NCBI GenBank assembly: GCA_964571805.1
Contig: CAZNDI010000003.1
Coordinates: 1 to 36,800, forward strand
Reading direction: 5' to 3'
DNA: 36,800 nucleotides
Source of the DNA: JAUHWS01 sp964571805
Lineage (GTDB): Bacteria > Patescibacteriota > Gracilibacteria > UM-FILTER-43-11
In this document: in pieces, positions 17,854 through 24,029 of the stretch
Numbering within the stretch: position 1 is the first letter of the stretch
How the letters are laid out: the number at the start of each line of letters is the position of its first letter
Translations under genes and position numbers: made by a program
Notes under the pieces: generated by a model
What the model was told of the DNA's origin: nothing
Database searches by the model: none
Seen by the model: only the letters and a program-made list of their open reading frames with translations

Positions 17854-18492
17854 ATGGCCACCTTGTCTACTACTTACGTCGATCGAGACGAAGCGAGCAC
17901 AATCTTAAAAATTTCGACTCGAACTTTAGACCGCTACATTCGAAAGTTCCGATTCAAAACTCGTAAAGATGGACGACGCGTGCTCATTAAACGTACCGAT
18001 GTAGATCAAATCATCCAAGATCATATTGGCCAATTTATTGAACAAAAAAAACAGAATTTAGACCTTCAATTAGACAAGGAAACAAGTGTCCAAAATGAAG
18101 GCGTGATTGCTGTAAAGGACATCAAAGTCGAATCGTTTAAGAAAGCTGAAAAAGAAGCCAAAGAAGAAGCTGTCTACCAAAGCTTGTATCATGAAGTTAA
18201 AAAGGAGCTGAAAGAAAAACAAGAACGACTCGATGCCGCCACCTATCGTGTGGGACAATTAGAATCACAAGTCGAAAGTATGGTGCCCATGTTAGACTAC
18301 ACGCGAAAAGAAAAAGAACTGAAGGAGGCAAAATTTACCATTGAACAAAAAGAAATCGAGCGAGCCGAGATTGTAGACAAAATGCAGCACAAAATTCGAA
18401 ATGAAAGGATGGCCAAATGGATTTACCTTTCTCTCACAGGAATGCTTTTGGTGATCGAACCCATTTTGTTTTTAGTGTGGGCTTTCGCCTAA
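17854..18492 (+). CDS. HTH + coiled-coil + C-terminal membrane-anchor protein
   Basis: A 212-residue protein with three readable parts. Residues about 8-55 form a MerR/excisionase-like helix-turn-helix (VDRDEASTILKISTRTLDRYIRKFRF followed by a DGRRVLIKRTDVDQI wing). Residues about 95-185 are strongly charged heptads of a coiled coil. Residues 189-211 (WIYLSLTGMLLVIEPILFLVWAF) are a single transmembrane helix with a two-residue tail. This layout would tether DNA to the membrane or act as a membrane-bound regulator, with its DNA-binding head in the cytoplasm. It has its own promoter, no SD, and is divergent from the 643-aa unknown. The domain layout is secure; the role is inferred. Confidence 0.8.
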   Translation: MATLSTTYVDRDEASTILKISTRTLDRYIRKFRFKTRKDGRRVLIKRTDVDQIIQDHIGQFIEQKKQNLDLQLDKETSVQNEGVIAVKDIKVESFKKAEKEAKEEAVYQSLYHEVKKELKEKQERLDAATYRVGQLESQVESMVPMLDYTRKEKELKEAKFTIEQKEIERAEIVDKMQHKIRNERMAKWIYLSLTGMLLVIEPILFLVWAFA

Positions 18493-18582
18493 ATTGATTG
18501 ATGATTTATATTGGATAATGAATGCAGTCACAGAGGCATTGAGACCTAATTTTAATCCTCAATCTTTCAACTTAAATCTAAA

Positions 18583-19227
18583 ATGATTATCACTAATTTC
18601 AAAACTTACGAATCAGCTACAGGAAAAAGGGCGGTAGATTTGGCAAAAATTCACGAGGAGGTCGCAAAGGAAATGGGAGTTGAAATTGGGATTGCGGTGC
18701 AGGCAGTGGATTTGTGGAGGGTCTGCCAGGCAGTGAGCATTCCTGTCTTTGCTCAACACATTGACCCTGTTGAATATGGGAGTGCAACGGGACATGTGCT
18801 GCCAGAAGCCGTGAAAGAAGCGGGGGCGATGGGAACGCTCCTCAATCATTCTGAGCATCGTCTGGAACGAGGAGTTTTAGCCGCGTCCATTAAAAGAGCC
18901 AAGGAGGTGGGCTTAAAGGTAATTGTATGTGCAAAGGACCCAGAAGAGGGAGCAAGCTTTTTAGAATTTGAACCGGATATGATTGCCGTGGAACCTCCTG
19001 AATTGATTGGAGGAGACATTTCTGTTTCCACTGCACAACCGGAAATCATCGAACACGCCACCAAATTGATTGGAAGAGTTAAACTTTTAGTAGGAGCGGG
19101 AGTAAAGAATGGAGAGGACGTCAAAATTGCCCTCAAATTAGGAGCAAGAGGAGTTTTATTGGCAAGTGGAGTGACCAAGGCGGAAGATCCAAAAAAAGTA
19201 TTGAGAGATTTGGCAGGAAGTCTATAG
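18583..19227 (+). CDS. tpiA: Triosephosphate isomerase, archaeal-type
   Basis: A 214-residue TIM-barrel enzyme interconverting glyceraldehyde 3-phosphate and dihydroxyacetone phosphate. Catalytic residues are present: Asn5 and Lys7 in ITNFKTY, His89 in LLNHSEHR and Glu137 in AVEPPELIGG. The phosphate-binding ends are ISVSTAQPE and LLVGAGVKNGED. The length (about 30-40 residues below bacterial TIM), the AVEPPELI box and the overall sequence match the shorter archaeal TIM family rather than ordinary bacterial TpiA. It ends in a palindrome shared with the convergent gene. No SD is present upstream of the ATG. Other glycolytic genes (gpmI, ppcA) are further along the window. Confidence 0.9.
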   Translation: MIITNFKTYESATGKRAVDLAKIHEEVAKEMGVEIGIAVQAVDLWRVCQAVSIPVFAQHIDPVEYGSATGHVLPEAVKEAGAMGTLLNHSEHRLERGVLAASIKRAKEVGLKVIVCAKDPEEGASFLEFEPDMIAVEPPELIGGDISVSTAQPEIIEHATKLIGRVKLLVGAGVKNGEDVKIALKLGARGVLLASGVTKAEDPKKVLRDLAGSL

Positions 19228-19244
19228 AAATTTCAAATTTCTAT
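19224..19244. terminator. Bidirectional hairpin between tpiA and the 134-aa gene
   Basis: Perfect inverted repeat ATAGAAATTT-C-AAATTTCTAT. It covers the tpiA stop codon and reaches the last base of the convergent gene. The stem is AT-rich, so termination strength is uncertain. Confidence 0.45.
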
Positions 19245-19648
19245 CATTCAATAGTACCTAGAAGCTTAGCTGCTTCTTCTGCCTCTTCTTTTTCAACCTG
19301 CGCCATAAAACGATTGTATAATTCGGTATTAGCAGCATGAGGATCCATACTCCTAAGTTTTACCGCTTCTTCTGGGGTAATATCTTTTGTATCAAGTGCA
19401 TCCTTGACTAGATTTTCAACTGTTTGATTAATTTCTAACCACAATTTAGTATCATCAAGTGACCTACGGTCATTCTTACTTAATTTTTTTTCAAGATCTT
19501 TAGCTTCTTTATCAGTTATCATTCCCTCTTTACGTTGCCTTCCCATTTCTGCTTTTAATGGAGCATTTTCAAGGGGTTTTTCTAGTTTTTTTTCTGGAGT
19601 TTTGCATTCCGTGTCCGTACATGTTTCTCCGAATGATTCTGGTGACAT
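19244..19648 (-). CDS. Hypothetical protein, 134 aa
   Basis: Not recognised. A small, soluble, strongly charged, helical protein: the N-terminal ~35 residues are Lys/Glu/Pro-rich and contain two cysteines five residues apart, and the remainder alternates Lys/Glu-rich helices (ITDKEAKDLEKKLSKNDRRS; ITPEEAVKLRSMDPHAANTE). It has no membrane segment. The gene has its own near-consensus promoter and converges on tpiA. Composition is AT-rich like the other unknown genes here. Confidence 0.62.
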   Translation of the reverse strand: MSPESFGETCTDTECKTPEKKLEKPLENAPLKAEMGRQRKEGMITDKEAKDLEKKLSKNDRRSLDDTKLWLEINQTVENLVKDALDTKDITPEEAVKLRSMDPHAANTELYNRFMAQVEKEEAEEAAKLLGTIE

Positions 19649-19676
19649 ATTTTTATTTTAGTAGTGCTATCTCATA

Positions 19677-19705
19677 ATTATAGCTTAAATTTGCGGATAT
19701 TACAA
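19677..19705 (-). promoter_or_regulatory. Promoter of the 134-aa unknown gene
   Basis: Minus-strand TTGTAA (19700-19705), 17-bp spacer, TATAAT (19677-19682). The start is expected near 19670, about 22 nt above the ATG at 19648. The same hexamer pair and spacing occur upstream of the 136-aa gene at 27.3 kb. Confidence 0.65.
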
Positions 19706-19719
19706 TAATTTTATTAAAT

Positions 19720-19749
19720 TTGGCTTAAAATCTAGTCTTTTGGTAAAAT
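19720..19749 (+). promoter_or_regulatory. Possible promoter of the MscS gene
   Basis: TTGGCT (19720-19725), 18-bp spacer, TAAAAT (19744-19749), just above the ATG at 19775. Hexamers are moderate matches. Confidence 0.4.
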
Positions 19750-19774
19750 TGGAAGGCTCTAAACGAAAAGATTT

Positions 19775-20839
19775 ATGGAAAACTTTTTTGCCTCACTGGA
19801 ACCCTGGCTTAAGCTCAATTATTTTGGGAACACACTTCAAGAATATTTAATAGCCTTAGGAATTTTGCTTGGATTTTGGATTTTTTTTAAAGTGCTGAAG
19901 AATCGTCTTTTTTCCCTACTAAAGACACTTTTAAAAAAGAGTAAAAAGGGTCATGAAGATAAAATGATTCAAGTCGCGGAAAGTATCCCAGCCTCGCTTT
20001 ATTTTTTTTCGTCCCTCTATTTTGCCCTACAAGTGATTCAGGTTCATCCCTTGATGAATAAAATCATAGGCGTGATCCTAACAATTTTAATCATCTACTG
20101 GTTGACCAAGGTCACGAGTAAAATTGTGGAATACAGCCTCGATAAATTCACTGAAAAAAAAGGTGAAAAAAACATGAGCTCCGTCGCCCTTATTTTTGTT
20201 TTAAAATTGGTTTTATGGACCATCGGTTTTTTGCTAGCCTTATCGAATTTGGGAGTGGATATTTCAGCATTGATCACCAGCCTTGGTATCGGGGGGATTG
20301 CCGTCGCCCTGGCCGTTCAAAATATATTGGGAGACATGTTCAGCTCCTTCACGATCTATTTGGACAAGCCCTTTGAAATCGGAGATTATATTGTAGTAGG
20401 AGAACATTCGGGCACCGTGAAAAAAATTGGCTTAAAATCAACTCGAATCCAGGCTCTACAGGGGGAGGAAATTGTGATTTCGAATAAGGAACTTACTACA
20501 GCGCGTGTACAAAATTTTAAACGAATGGAAAAAAGACGGATTGCTTTTGAGGTTCTTGTTTCTCCTGAAACCAAGGCAAGCCGACTGAGTGAAATTCCAA
20601 AAATGCTCGAAAAAATGATCAAGAAAAATGACCTCACTGAATTCAATCGAGCCCACTTTAAAACTATTGCTGAAGGGGGATATAAATTTGAAATTGTCTA
20701 TCAAATGAAAACTAGTGAATATAAAGATTATATGGACACTCAGGAAAAAATAAATCTAGATATTTTAAAGACTTTTGAAAAAGAAAAAATTCGTATGGCT
20801 TTTGCGCCCCTGGGCTTCAAAGCCATAAAAGAAAAATAG
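19775..20839 (+). CDS. MscS-family mechanosensitive ion channel
   Basis: A 354-residue inner-membrane channel of the small-conductance mechanosensitive family, which opens under membrane tension to release osmolytes. Hydrophobic helices lie at about 20-42, 72-90, 95-112 and 136-158. The pore-lining helix is GIGGIAVALAVQNILGDMFSS (about 171-191), with the Gly/Ala packing pattern of MscS TM3. It is followed by the beta domain signature DKPFEIGDYIVVGEHSGTVKKIGLKSTRI and the cytoplasmic vestibule. Length suits a YbdG/YnaI-like or plain MscS protein with extra N-terminal helices. It converges on truB with a 1-bp gap. Confidence 0.9.
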   Translation: MENFFASLEPWLKLNYFGNTLQEYLIALGILLGFWIFFKVLKNRLFSLLKTLLKKSKKGHEDKMIQVAESIPASLYFFSSLYFALQVIQVHPLMNKIIGVILTILIIYWLTKVTSKIVEYSLDKFTEKKGEKNMSSVALIFVLKLVLWTIGFLLALSNLGVDISALITSLGIGGIAVALAVQNILGDMFSSFTIYLDKPFEIGDYIVVGEHSGTVKKIGLKSTRIQALQGEEIVISNKELTTARVQNFKRMEKRRIAFEVLVSPETKASRLSEIPKMLEKMIKKNDLTEFNRAHFKTIAEGGYKFEIVYQMKTSEYKDYMDTQEKINLDILKTFEKEKIRMAFAPLGFKAIKEK

Positions 20840-20840
20840 C

Positions 20841-21539
20841 CTAAATGTTGAGAATATCTTCCTCTTTTACTTCCTCAATTGTTTTGGCTTCCTGGATCAA
20901 AAACTTCCCGACCCGTGTTCTTTCCAGTGCCGAAAGATAGCCTCCGACGCCCAGCTTCTCACCCACGTCCCGGGCGATGGAACGGATGTAGGTCCCTTTT
21001 CCACAATCAATTCTCAGCGTCAATTTTGGCCATTGGTAATCTAAAATCTCAATGTCATTGATCTTGATGGTGACGGCCTTGAGTTCAACTACCCCTCCCT
21101 TTCTGGCCACCGCATAAGCCCGCTGACCATTCACTTTTTTGGCCGAAAATTGAGGGGGCATCTGTAAAATCTCACCTTTAAATTCCTCTAAAACTGTTTT
21201 GATTTGATCCAATGAAACAGGCTTAGCGTCTGGATTTTCCACCACTTCTCCCTCCACGTCATCCGTATTGCTCCGCCCCCCCAAGGTGATTTCTCCGATG
21301 TATTCTTTATCCAACCCTGTCAATTCTTGAGCAAGCTTGGTTGCTTTACCCAAACACAAAACAAGCACCCCCGTCGCCATGGGATCAAGCGTGCCGGTAT
21401 GACCGACTTTCTTCGCTTTAAATTTTCCTCGAATTTTGGCGACCACGTCGAAGCTGGTCCAGGTTTTAGGTTTTTTGATGAGGAGAAATCCCGAATGGTG
21501 GGCCGGATTGTGGGCCGAATAGTGGTTAAATTTAATCAA
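20841..21539 (-). CDS. truB: tRNA pseudouridine-55 synthase TruB
   Basis: A 232-residue pseudouridine synthase that makes psi55 in the T loop of tRNAs. The core begins at GFLLIKKPKTWTSFDVVAKIRG (17-38). The catalytic Asp52 lies in VGHTGTLDPMATGVLVL, and QMPPQFSAKKVNGQRAYAVAR and RIDCGKGTYIRSIARDVGEKLG are typical TruB boxes. The N-terminal 17 residues are unusual: they are encoded by copies of the 12-bp repeat (21491-21525), giving His/Ala/Asn/Pro-rich sequence. No ATG exists in frame upstream; TTG at 21539, overlapping the end of the four-helix gene, is the only plausible start. The enzyme is certain, the start is not. Confidence 0.9.
   Translation of the reverse strand: MIKFNHYSAHNPAHHSGFLLIKKPKTWTSFDVVAKIRGKFKAKKVGHTGTLDPMATGVLVLCLGKATKLAQELTGLDKEYIGEITLGGRSNTDDVEGEVVENPDAKPVSLDQIKTVLEEFKGEILQMPPQFSAKKVNGQRAYAVARKGGVVELKAVTIKINDIEILDYQWPKLTLRIDCGKGTYIRSIARDVGEKLGVGGYLSALERTRVGKFLIQEAKTIEEVKEEDILNI
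21491..21525 (-). repeat. 12-bp repeat array, copy 1 (within the truB 5' end)
   Basis: On the minus strand: CCACTATT (21518-21525), CGGCCCACAATC (21506-21517), CGGCCCACCATT (21494-21505), then CGGGATTT. Units match those of the arrays at 21999 and 23960, but here they lie in truB coding sequence and in the opposite orientation. Confidence 0.8.
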
Positions 21540-21909
21540 TATTATGTTTTTTTCTTAAATAGTTGATGAAGTTGAGGATTCTGACGGACAAGTTTTTATA
21601 TTTTTTTGTGATTTCTTCACTTTTAGCTCTATGGAGATGGCGATCATCTATTAATTTTACCCAATGATTTTTCGTTTCATCGCTCGAGCCAAGGGCTATG
21701 TTTAAATATAGAATGAATTTTTTGGGATAAAATCGCTGTGAAAATCCTTCAGCGATATTGGCTTGAACTGAGCTTGAAGACCTAAGAATTTGCCCCACTT
21801 CAGGGATTTGCCAATGACGTGGGATAAGTTTAACTAGCTTCTCAACATCAGAAGAAAGCTCGGAAGCAATCATATAAATACTCAAATCATCAAAAGATCT
21901 TATCAGCAT
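21532..21909 (-). CDS. Four-helix-bundle protein (S23/IVS-type family)
   Basis: About 125 residues from the ATG at 21909; an upstream TTG at 21951 would add 14. The sequence matches the four-helix-bundle family often encoded in 23S rRNA intervening sequences and related to the Avd accessory proteins of diversity-generating retroelements. Hallmarks are the first helix SFDDLSIYMIASELSSDVEKLVKL, the IPEVGQILRSSSSVQANIAEGFSQR turn and helix, and LGSSDETKNHW. No reverse transcriptase, template repeat or rRNA is in the window, so this is a free-standing copy. It overlaps truB by 8 bp and is flanked by oppositely oriented 12-bp repeat arrays. Molecular role unknown. Confidence 0.8.
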   Translation of the reverse strand: MLIRSFDDLSIYMIASELSSDVEKLVKLIPRHWQIPEVGQILRSSSSVQANIAEGFSQRFYPKKFILYLNIALGSSDETKNHWVKLIDDRHLHRAKSEEITKKYKNLSVRILNFINYLRKKHNID

Positions 21910-21998
21910 AAATTCTTCACTTACAAAATATTCATCGGGATTCAAAAGCAATCAAAAACTAGCAAAAAACACAAATAAAGTCAATGACAACAACAATC

Positions 21999-22066
21999 CG
22001 GTCCACCATCCCCCACAATTCGCTCAACAATTCGGCCCACCATTCGGCCCACAATCCGGAATATTG
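21999..22066 (+). repeat. 12-bp repeat array, copy 2
   Basis: Plus-strand units CGGTCCACCATC (21999), a 10-bp CCCCACAATT (22011), CGCTCAACAATT (22021), CGGCCCACCATT (22033), CGGCCCACAATC (22045), ending CGGAATATTG (22057). It fills most of the gap between the four-helix gene and the SDR gene. Confidence 0.85.
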
Positions 22067-22076
22067 TTCCCCACTT

Positions 22077-22670
22077 TTAAAAAAGCTTAACCAATGCTTC
22101 ATAAGACTCCTCAATGGAAATAGCCCTTGAAGCAAGATGACGAAATTGTTCCTCTCCCACGCAAGCATCCATCATAGTGGAGGGGATGACCGGGGGGAGA
22201 GAAAGGTAGTGAACGAAGGGTACACAAGAATTCAGATCTTCTTTCTGCCATCTCAAAACCATTCCCAGCACGAGACGGTTTATAGTGCAGTAAAAATCCA
22301 TCTTAGGATCATTACTTCTAGTCTCTCCACCCACTAGAATCAAGGGCATGGGGTCATAATTCTCCAAGGCTCTGAAGCAATTATAAGCCCCCATCACTTT
22401 GGCTTTAAAATGGGCTTCAGCACGTTCTGTGGTTAGGTTTTTAGTTGGAATAAGTAGGGTGCCAGCCGCATGAATCAGCACGCTGGGTCTAATTTTTTTC
22501 ACCAAATTCTCTACCTGAGTTCCATCGCTGATGTCGCAGGAATGACCCAGAGAACCCGTTCGACTTGCCAGAGTGACCTGATGCCCCTCTTTTGCAAGCA
22601 GGTGACCCCATTGGCTTCCGATGCTTTTTTCCTTTGAAGCCCCAATGATGAGAATATTTTTGGATGCCAT
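22077..22670 (-). CDS. SDR-fold protein with degenerate active site
   Basis: A 197-residue Rossmann-fold protein of the short-chain dehydrogenase/reductase type. The cofactor-binding start is KNILIIGASKEKSIGSQWG (4-22); an acidic DISDG and a LIHAAGTLL box (the NAG-like motif) follow. The position of the catalytic YxxxK reads YCTIN, so the lysine is missing, and the protein is about 50 residues shorter than usual SDRs. It may therefore bind a nucleotide without acting as a normal oxidoreductase, or be decaying. It sits inside the accessory island between 12-mer arrays, with the 12-mer array 2 just past its stop. Confidence 0.7.
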   Translation of the reverse strand: MASKNILIIGASKEKSIGSQWGHLLAKEGHQVTLASRTGSLGHSCDISDGTQVENLVKKIRPSVLIHAAGTLLIPTKNLTTERAEAHFKAKVMGAYNCFRALENYDPMPLILVGGETRSNDPKMDFYCTINRLVLGMVLRWQKEDLNSCVPFVHYLSLPPVIPSTMMDACVGEEQFRHLASRAISIEESYEALVKLF

Positions 22671-22689
22671 GAGTCTAAAATTAGCCTTT

Positions 22690-22719
22690 AAAAAAGAAGG
22701 GGCGGAGATGAGCCGCCCC
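22690..22719 (-). terminator. Intrinsic terminator of the cupin gene
   Basis: On the minus strand GGGGCGG (22713-22719) pairs with CCGCCCC (22699-22705) across a 7-nt loop and is followed by TTCTTTTTT (22690-22698). A classic Rho-independent terminator 23 bp past the cupin stop, separating it from the SDR gene. Confidence 0.8.
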
Positions 22720-22742
22720 CTTTGCTGAAGCTTGCAGCACGC

Positions 22743-23108
22743 TCAAGGCGTGGCAAACTCCATGTTCCACTCGCCCGCTGGACCCACGATTACGCCGTTC
22801 GTCGACAAGAAGGTGAATCCCTCAGGGCCGGCATTGAAACCGTGCGGACGATGAGCCGGGAAGTGTACCCGGTTGCCCGAGACGACTTCCACTCCATTGT
22901 CCGCATCATCCGAAACCACCGTAGCCGTTCCCCCGAAGACGTCCATCGTCGCGTCCACCGTGTGTCGATGCGTGGGGATGCGTGATCCCGGCGCCATCTG
23001 AACCAGCAGACGTTGAGGAAGGCCCTCAGGAAGATTTCCCGGGTCAATCAGAAACATTTGGATGCCGGGGAGGTCTTTGTGCGTGACAGCATTGAGTCGG
23101 GTGATCAT
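22743..23108 (-). CDS. Small cupin-domain protein, foreign-looking
   Basis: A 121-residue single-domain cupin. Motif 1 is GSRIPTHRHTVDATMDVFGG (41-60) with His47 and His49; motif 2 is GNRVHFPAHRPHGFN (78-92) with His89 and Asn92. This suggests a metal-binding beta-barrel of the sensor or small-enzyme type; the substrate is unknown. It differs from all its neighbours: codons are GC-rich, the start is preceded by a textbook SD (AGGAGA at 23117-23122, 8 nt spacing) and a strong terminator follows. This indicates horizontal transfer. It is divergent from the TrmB-like regulator, which may control it. Confidence 0.82.
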   Translation of the reverse strand: MITRLNAVTHKDLPGIQMFLIDPGNLPEGLPQRLLVQMAPGSRIPTHRHTVDATMDVFGGTATVVSDDADNGVEVVSGNRVHFPAHRPHGFNAGPEGFTFLSTNGVIVGPAGEWNMEFATP

Positions 23109-23116
23109 GTGGTTTA

Positions 23117-23122
23117 TCTCCT
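23117..23122 (-). promoter_or_regulatory. Canonical SD of the cupin gene
   Basis: AGGAGA, 8 nt before the ATG at 23108. It stands out because most native starts in this window have no SD. Confidence 0.8.
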
Positions 23123-23142
23123 GTCCTGAATTGGACCCAATG

Positions 23143-23171
23143 ACATTAAATCGATTCTATGATATCGTCAA
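23143..23171 (-). promoter_or_regulatory. Promoter of the cupin gene
   Basis: Minus-strand TTGACG (23166-23171), 17-bp spacer, TAATGT (23143-23148); start expected near 23136. Confidence 0.55.
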
Positions 23172-23191
23172 AGTGTTGACACAATTTGACA
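23167..23191. promoter_or_regulatory. TTGAC-repeat operator candidate
   Basis: Inverted repeat GTCAA-AGTG-TTGAC (23167-23180) followed by a direct copy, TTGACA-CAAT-TTGACA (23176-23191). It overlaps the cupin -35 box and ends 7 bp before the TrmB-like start codon, a usual place for autoregulation by a divergent regulator. Confidence 0.45.
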
Positions 23192-23198
23192 AAAAATC

Positions 23199-23945
23199 AT
23201 GGAAAATCCTCTGGTCACCGCACGAGAAAAAACAGTCCTCAGAGCCTTGTATGCCAATGGCCAACTCTCAATCAAAGATCTTTCCAAGGCCACTTTGGTG
23301 AATCGTACAACCCTGTATCCCATCCTTGAAAAAATGCTTCAGAGGGGTTTGGTGACCACCATTAAAACTGAAGGCAAAACTTACTATGAAGCCATTTCGA
23401 CGACGGAATTGGAAGAATGGGCACGGCGGAAGCAAAAAGAAACCAATGAGGAGGTGAAAAAACTAACCCATTGGGCCAGGCAAACGAAAGAAAGTAAACA
23501 CGATTCATTTGTGGCAGAAATAAAATACTTCGATGGCCTGGAGGGAATCATGAACCTTTATAACGACACCTGGCGAGAAAATCAGGAAAAAATCATCTAT
23601 GCCCTCACGGATTACGAACGTGCTTACAACGTGGTGGGAGATGCCTTTTTACATGAGGATTATTTTAAACGAAGGGTAGCCCATGGGGTAAAAGTGAAAA
23701 GTTTATTGCCGGATTCAAAAATTGGCCGTAAGGATGTAAAATATGCCACCAAATTACTTCGGGAGATGCGCTTCATTGATCTTTTCCAAGACCTTGGCAT
23801 TGAAATAAATATTTATGACAACAAAATCGCCCTCTTTTCTTTCGACCCCAAAAAGCCCTCTGGCCTCCTAATAAAAAACCCCACCATCGCCCGGGCCTTT
23901 AAACACATCTTCAATTATCTCTGGAAAAATGGATTGAAACCTTAA
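23199..23945 (+). CDS. TrmB-like transcriptional regulator
   Basis: A 248-residue protein with an N-terminal winged HTH (about 8-70: LTAREKTVLRALYANGQLSIKDLSKATLVNRTTLYPILEKMLQRG, here beginning with Val) of the TrmB/PadR type, a charged linker helix, and a C-terminal domain (about 100-248) resembling the phospholipase-D-like effector domain of TrmB regulators (FDGLEGIMNLYNDTW; KSLLPDS; IYDNKIALFSF). These proteins usually bind a sugar or other small ligand. Composition is native-like and the ATG has no SD, unlike the divergent cupin gene. TTGAC repeats between the two are plausible operators. The stop is followed within 15 bp by 12-mer array copy 3. Confidence 0.78.
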   Translation: MENPLVTAREKTVLRALYANGQLSIKDLSKATLVNRTTLYPILEKMLQRGLVTTIKTEGKTYYEAISTTELEEWARRKQKETNEEVKKLTHWARQTKESKHDSFVAEIKYFDGLEGIMNLYNDTWRENQEKIIYALTDYERAYNVVGDAFLHEDYFKRRVAHGVKVKSLLPDSKIGRKDVKYATKLLREMRFIDLFQDLGIEINIYDNKIALFSFDPKKPSGLLIKNPTIARAFKHIFNYLWKNGLKP

Positions 23946-23959
23946 CCCTTTCCATTATC

Positions 23960-24029
23960 CGGTCCACCATGCGGCCAACAATTCGGTCCACAACTCGGCC
24001 AACAATTCGGTCCACTATCCGGAATATCT
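23960..24029 (+). repeat. 12-bp repeat array, copy 3
   Basis: Five strict 12-bp units: CGGTCCACCATG (23960), CGGCCAACAATT (23972), CGGTCCACAACT (23984), CGGCCAACAATT (23996), CGGTCCACTATC (24008), then CGGAATATCT. Units 2 and 4 are identical. The last unit and its end encode the final residues and stop of the MurE-like gene on the other strand. Confidence 0.9.

Noticed and set aside
17721..17966. 81-aa open frame upstream of the HTH/membrane protein
   Set aside because: A near-consensus promoter (17764-17792) lies inside it, and its second half is an out-of-frame overlap with the well-supported HTH gene.
21532..21951. Diversity-generating retroelement suggested by the Avd-like four-helix protein
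   Set aside because: No reverse transcriptase, template/variable repeat pair or C-type lectin target is present in the window.
22722..23047. Long alternative frames over the cupin gene on both strands
   Set aside because: GC-rich sequence leaves other frames open by chance. Only the minus-strand cupin has SD, promoter, terminator and recognisable motifs.
21999..24029. CRISPR array at the 12-mer repeats
   Set aside because: Units are 12 bp and contiguous with no unique spacers, and no cas genes are present.
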